In this document: piece by piece, positions 5,394 to 7,852 of the stretch
How positions within the stretch are numbered: position 1 is the first letter of the stretch
How the letters are laid out: each line of letters opens with the position of its first letter
Source: Pseudomonadota bacterium
GTDB taxonomy: Bacteria; Pseudomonadota; Gammaproteobacteria; Xanthomonadales; Xanthomonadaceae
NCBI GenBank assembly: GCA_023453655.1
Contig: JAEXTE010000162.1
Coordinates: 1 to 7,852, forward strand
DNA length: 7,852 bases
Direction of reading: 5' to 3'
Notes under the pieces: model-generated
Database searches by the model: none
What the model was told of the DNA's origin: nothing
What the model saw: the letters and a program-made list of their open reading frames with translations, nothing else
Position numbers and translations under genes: made by a program

Positions 5394-5866
5394 GGCCACC
5401 AGAAGGCGGAGACCGAGGCGATGCCCGGCTCGATGGACGCATCCTCCGGCAGGTGGAGCACCGCCACCGCGGCCGGCGGCATCCCGCGGTAGTCGCCCGA
5501 CTGGCCGCTGTGCAACAGCGCCAGCAACCGCTCCAGGCCCGGATTGTGGCCGACCACGAGCAGCCGGTCGACGTCGCGGTGGGCATCGAGCAGGGTCGCC
5601 AGCGCGCCCGCCGTGGCCTCGTAGATGCCGTCCTCCAGGCGGCGTTCCACTGCGCCCACCGCCTGGGTCACCACGTCCAGGGTCTCGCGCGTGCGCCGCG
5701 ACGGCGAGCACAGCGCCAGGTCGGGCACCAGCGACTTGTCGCGCATCCACGCGGCGACCGCCTCGGCCTCGGCAAGGCCCTCGGCCGACAGCGGCCGGTC
5801 CAGATCGGCCTGGCCGGTGCGCGGCGGCTCGGCATGGGCATGCCGCAACAGGATCAGTTCACGCAT
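5390..5866 (-). CDS. sixA: SixA-type phosphohistidine phosphatase
   Basis: A 158-residue histidine-phosphatase-superfamily protein (COG2062), close in length to E. coli SixA (161). SixA removes phosphate from histidine on a histidine phosphotransfer domain or a phosphotransferase protein. Visible active-site elements are RHAHAE (R8 and catalytic H9), SPSRRTRET with R58 in the position of the conserved arginine, and VVGHNPGLE with the second histidine H107. The YRGMPPAAVAVLHL segment near the end is also typical. No signal peptide is present, so it acts in the cytoplasm. The ATG at 5866 has GGAG 10 nt upstream and lies 25 nt after the parA stop. The 3' end overlaps the YceI start by 4 bp. It is embedded with envelope genes downstream and an orphan ParA upstream; its phosphohistidine partner is not in the window. 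Confidence 0.93.
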   Translation of the reverse strand: MRELILLRHAHAEPPRTGQADLDRPLSAEGLAEAEAVAAWMRDKSLVPDLALCSPSRRTRETLDVVTQAVGAVERRLEDGIYEATAGALATLLDAHRDVDRLLVVGHNPGLERLLALLHSGQSGDYRGMPPAAVAVLHLPEDASIEPGIASVSAFWWP

Positions 5867-5891
5867 GGCAGGCGTACTCCAGGGACCGGGT

Positions 5892-6527
5892 TCAGGCGCG
5901 CTTGAGCCATTTGAGCAGGGGCTGCCAGTCGGCCTGGTGATCGCGGACCTGGGCAGAGTTGTAATCGAACAGGCTCTTGCCGAAACCGACCAGCATCACG
6001 TAGGCCTGGCTGTCGCGCAGCTGCGCGACCAGCGGATACGGCCACTGCGCGAGCAGGTCCATGGCCTGCTGCGAGGCATTGGTCCACGGCCGCAGACGGT
6101 TGCCGACCAGGCCCACCGGCAGCTGGCCGCCGCGCACCCGCGGGTGCCTGGCCAGGGCGTTGAGGAAGGGGACGGTGGCGTCGATGTCCAGCGCCGAAGG
6201 CAGCACCGGCACCACCAGTGCGTCGGCATGCTCGAGGTAGACCTCCAGCGCGTCGGCATGGGCGCCGGCCGGCGCGTCCACCACCACCCGCTCGGTCCCC
6301 TCGGGAATCGACTTCCAGGCGGTCTTGTGGCGGCTGCTGCCGTCGATCGGCAGCACTGCGCTCTCCAGCACCGAGCGGCGTTCCGCCCAGCGCGTGGAAG
6401 ATCCCTGCGGATCGGCGTCGATGATGACCGTACTGCGTCCTGCCAGGGCGGACTCCGCCGCCAGGTGCGTGGCGATGGTGGTCTTGCCGACACCGCCCTT
6501 GGAACTGGCCACCAGCACGGTCTTCAT
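5892..6527 (-). CDS. Orphan ParA-family ATPase (MinD/ParA/McdA type)
   Basis: A 211-residue cytoplasmic P-loop ATPase. It carries the deviant Walker A motif SKGGVGKTT with signature lysine K10 and K15, the switch region DADPQGSS (37-44) and the Walker B strand VVVDAPAG (81-88, D84). ParA proteins dimerise on ATP and use the nucleoid or membrane as a matrix to position DNA or protein cargo. This one is short: it lacks the N-terminal DNA-binding extension of plasmid type Ia ParA, and no parB, centromere-like repeats or replication genes are nearby. It is therefore best called an orphan that positions a non-chromosomal cargo or acts in a regulatory role. The ATG at 6527 follows a strong GGAGG with a 6-nt gap. 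It is the first gene of the operon with sixA, the YceI gene and the PLD gene, and is divergent from the membrane acyltransferase gene. Confidence 0.93.
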   Translation of the reverse strand: MKTVLVASSKGGVGKTTIATHLAAESALAGRSTVIIDADPQGSSTRWAERRSVLESAVLPIDGSSRHKTAWKSIPEGTERVVVDAPAGAHADALEVYLEHADALVVPVLPSALDIDATVPFLNALARHPRVRGGQLPVGLVGNRLRPWTNASQQAMDLLAQWPYPLVAQLRDSQAYVMLVGFGKSLFDYNSAQVRDHQADWQPLLKWLKRA

Positions 6528-6642
6528 GCACTGCCTCCGCCTTGCGGGAACGAGCCGCGAGCGTACACCGGCGGCGTGGCCGTCGCGACAAGGCCGGTAC
6601 GTTACTCATGCATCGTCGGCTGCGTTGACAGAAATTTCACAA
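6528..6642. other. 115-bp divergent intergenic region between the ParA gene and the membrane acyltransferase gene
   Basis: This gap must contain promoters for both directions unless the plus-strand gene is leaderless. For the ParA side, TTGTCG (6591-6586) and TACGCT (6565-6560) are candidates, but the 20-bp spacer is too long to be convincing. On the plus side, a perfect TTGACA (6625-6630) lies only 12 nt before the ATG. It cannot drive that gene as a normal -35 unless transcription starts inside the annotated coding region. An 8-bp palindrome GAAATTTC occurs at 6631-6638. Confidence 0.35.
6534..6538 (-). promoter_or_regulatory. Strong Shine-Dalgarno site of the ParA gene
   Basis: GGAGG on the minus strand sits 6 nt before the ATG at 6527. 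It is the best ribosome-binding site in the window and settles the start of the operon's first gene. Most downstream genes lack such a site and instead overlap their predecessor. Confidence 0.7.
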
Positions 6643-7797
6643 ATGACCGCATCCGCGCCTGCATCGGCCCCGCCACCTTCCCCGCTGGCGAGCGACTCCG
6701 GCCAGCGCCTGCACCACCTCGACGCCATGCGCAGCGTGCTGATGCTGCTGGGCGTGGTGCTGCATGCCGCCAATCCCTATCGCGGCGACGGCGGCTGGCT
6801 GGTGCACGACCCCGCGGGCAGCACCGCCCTGGGCGCGCTGGTGGTGGCGATCCACGCCTTCCGCATGCCCGCGTTCTTCGTGGTCGCCGGCTACTTCGCG
6901 ATGCGACTGCTGCGGGGAGGACCCACCGGCGTGTTCCTGCGCGATCGCGCGCGCCGGCTGCTGCTGCCCGCCATGGCGATCCTGCTCAGCTTCAACCTCG
7001 CCCAGGTCTGGTTCCTGGCGCCGGCGCATCCGGCCGGCGGCTTCGTGGAGGGCGCCCTGCTGCCCGCACTGCGGCGCGGCGACTGGCTGGGCCACCTGTG
7101 GTTCCTGGTCTACCTCGCGGTGTACTGCGCCGCGCTGGCCGCGCTGCGTCCCTGCCTGCGCGCGCTGGCGGCCCGTGGCTTCCAGGGTCCGTCGACCAGC
7201 CTGGCCCTGCTGCTGGGCGTCGCGGCGCTGGAGCCGCTGGCCAGCGCCTTCGCCGCGCACCTGCTGCCGACGCTGAACCACGCATTCGGTGGCATCGTCG
7301 ATCCGATCGAACTGCTCGACAACGCGCCCTACTTCGCGGTCGGCTGCGCGCTGGCAGCCGATCCCGCGCTGCTGCGGCGCTTCGGCTCGGCCGGCCCGGG
7401 GCTGTGGCTGGCCGCGCTCGGCGCCGGCGTGGTGCTGGCGCTGCTGCCGCATCCGCATGGCGCGGCCGCGATGGCGGTGGCGGTGGTCGCGCGCACCGTG
7501 CTGCACTGGGGCCTGGTGCGCATCGTCTTCGCCGCCTTCAGGCGCTGGGCGGACCGTCCCCGCCCGGCCCTGCGCTACCTCGCCGACGCCAGCTATTCGG
7601 TCTACCTGTTCCACCACCTGTTCGTGGTGCTGGCAGCGACCGCGCTGCTGCCGGCGCACCTGCCGGCGACGGCCAAGTTCGCAGTGGTGCTGTCGGTCGC
7701 CACCGTCGTGCCGCTGGCCCTGCACCACCTGCTGGTCCGGCGCTCGACCCTGGCCGGCTGGCTGTTCAACGGGCGTCCACGCCGCGCACCCGGCTGA
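6643..7797 (+). CDS. OpgC/MdoC-like integral membrane acyltransferase (acyltransferase 3 family)
   Basis: A 384-residue polytopic membrane protein with about ten hydrophobic helices. It belongs to the acyltransferase 3 superfamily, which moves acyl groups (acetyl, succinyl and others) onto glycans across the inner membrane. It follows E. coli OpgC (385 residues) closely. LDAMRSVLMLLGVVLHA (26-42, with R30 and H41), IHAFRMPAFFVVAGYFA (70-86), HLWFLVYL (151-158) and ASYSVYLFHHLFVV (316-329) all correspond. The ending LFNGRP also resembles the E. coli LFSGKP. OpgC succinylates osmoregulated periplasmic glucans; whether that is the substrate here is unknown, since no opgGH genes are in view. The first 20 residues are Ala/Pro/Ser-rich and cytoplasmic. 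No Shine-Dalgarno precedes the ATG at 6643. An in-frame TTG at 6625 is an alternative start, and leaderless translation is possible. The gene is divergent from the ParA operon. Confidence 0.9.
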   Translation: MTASAPASAPPPSPLASDSGQRLHHLDAMRSVLMLLGVVLHAANPYRGDGGWLVHDPAGSTALGALVVAIHAFRMPAFFVVAGYFAMRLLRGGPTGVFLRDRARRLLLPAMAILLSFNLAQVWFLAPAHPAGGFVEGALLPALRRGDWLGHLWFLVYLAVYCAALAALRPCLRALAARGFQGPSTSLALLLGVAALEPLASAFAAHLLPTLNHAFGGIVDPIELLDNAPYFAVGCALAADPALLRRFGSAGPGLWLAALGAGVVLALLPHPHGAAAMAVAVVARTVLHWGLVRIVFAAFRRWADRPRPALRYLADASYSVYLFHHLFVVLAATALLPAHLPATAKFAVVLSVATVVPLALHHLLVRRSTLAGWLFNGRPRRAPG

Positions 7798-7820
7798 CGC
7801 GGGGGGCGTCGCCGGCATCT

Positions 7821-7828
7821 GCTATCGT
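7821..7828 (+). promoter_or_regulatory. Possible -10 element of a gene beyond the window
   Basis: The last 55 bases after the acyltransferase stop contain GCTATCGT. Its TATCGT has the key T, A and T of a -10 hexamer, but no matching -35 can be seen about 17 bp upstream. It may belong to the next plus-strand gene, and the support is weak. No terminator-like hairpin with a U-tract follows the acyltransferase stop in the visible bases. Confidence 0.2.
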
Positions 7829-7852
7829 CGCCCGGCCCCGCCACCGCCCGAT

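Noticed and set aside
4810..5586. A possible N-terminal extension of the PLD gene, since its frame stays open to 5586.
   Set aside because: The upstream stretch lies within the YceI and SixA genes and is arginine-rich nonsense. The ATG at 4809 begins a clear signal peptide and overlaps the YceI stop.
5390..6527. A plasmid-partition or toxin-antitoxin module built from ParA and SixA.
   Set aside because: SixA is a standard histidine phosphatase. There is no ParB, no iterons and no toxin-like partner, and the surrounding genes are ordinary chromosomal envelope genes.
6637..7818. A 393-codon open minus-strand frame opposite the membrane acyltransferase.
   Set aside because: It is a Gln/Arg/Gly-rich translation without motifs. 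The plus strand encodes a clear OpgC-like membrane protein.

Overview
This is a high-GC chromosomal window (roughly 70% GC by eye, strongly GC-ending codons). It looks like a gammaproteobacterium of the Xanthomonadaceae (Lysobacter, Luteimonas, Pseudoxanthomonas or Xanthomonas type). That placement is inferred from base composition, gene content and gene style, with no marker gene to confirm it. I see no RNA genes, insertion sequences, CRISPR arrays or phage genes.

Layout, following transcription. Two tandem minus-strand operons fill positions 1-6527. The upstream one (6527 down to 2893) encodes an orphan ParA-type ATPase, a SixA-type phosphohistidine phosphatase, an exported YceI-family protein and a large exported phospholipase D/cardiolipin synthase-like protein, probably a lipoprotein. 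A 217-bp gap follows, then a 63-residue basic orphan gene (2675-2484). The downstream operon (2365 to beyond position 1) encodes a DUF1232/YkvA-type protein, a hotdog-fold thioesterase, a PlsC-type acyltransferase and the N-terminal half of a YheT-type alpha/beta hydrolase. A well-formed sigma70-type promoter (TTGACG, 18 bp, TAGGCT) sits just upstream of this operon. Divergently, on the plus strand (6643-7797), lies an integral-membrane acyltransferase closely resembling OpgC/MdoC.

Four gene junctions are 4-bp ATGA or GTGA overlaps, so translational coupling is likely throughout. The common theme is envelope and lipid chemistry: two predicted lipid-active enzymes (PlsC-like, PLD-like), a thioesterase, a hydrolase, a putative lipid-binding periplasmic protein and a membrane acyltransferase. 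The cytoplasmic ParA and SixA stand apart from that theme.

The least explained signal is a Gly/Tyr/Ser-rich C-terminal tail (GFGxGYGxSSGY, then a spaced Tyr and a terminal FR). It occurs both on the DUF1232 protein and on the neighbouring 63-residue orphan. The DNA encoding the core is 32/35 identical between the two. A second oddity is the thioesterase, where two arginines flank the expected catalytic glutamate in a helix that is hydrophobic in E. coli YdiI.
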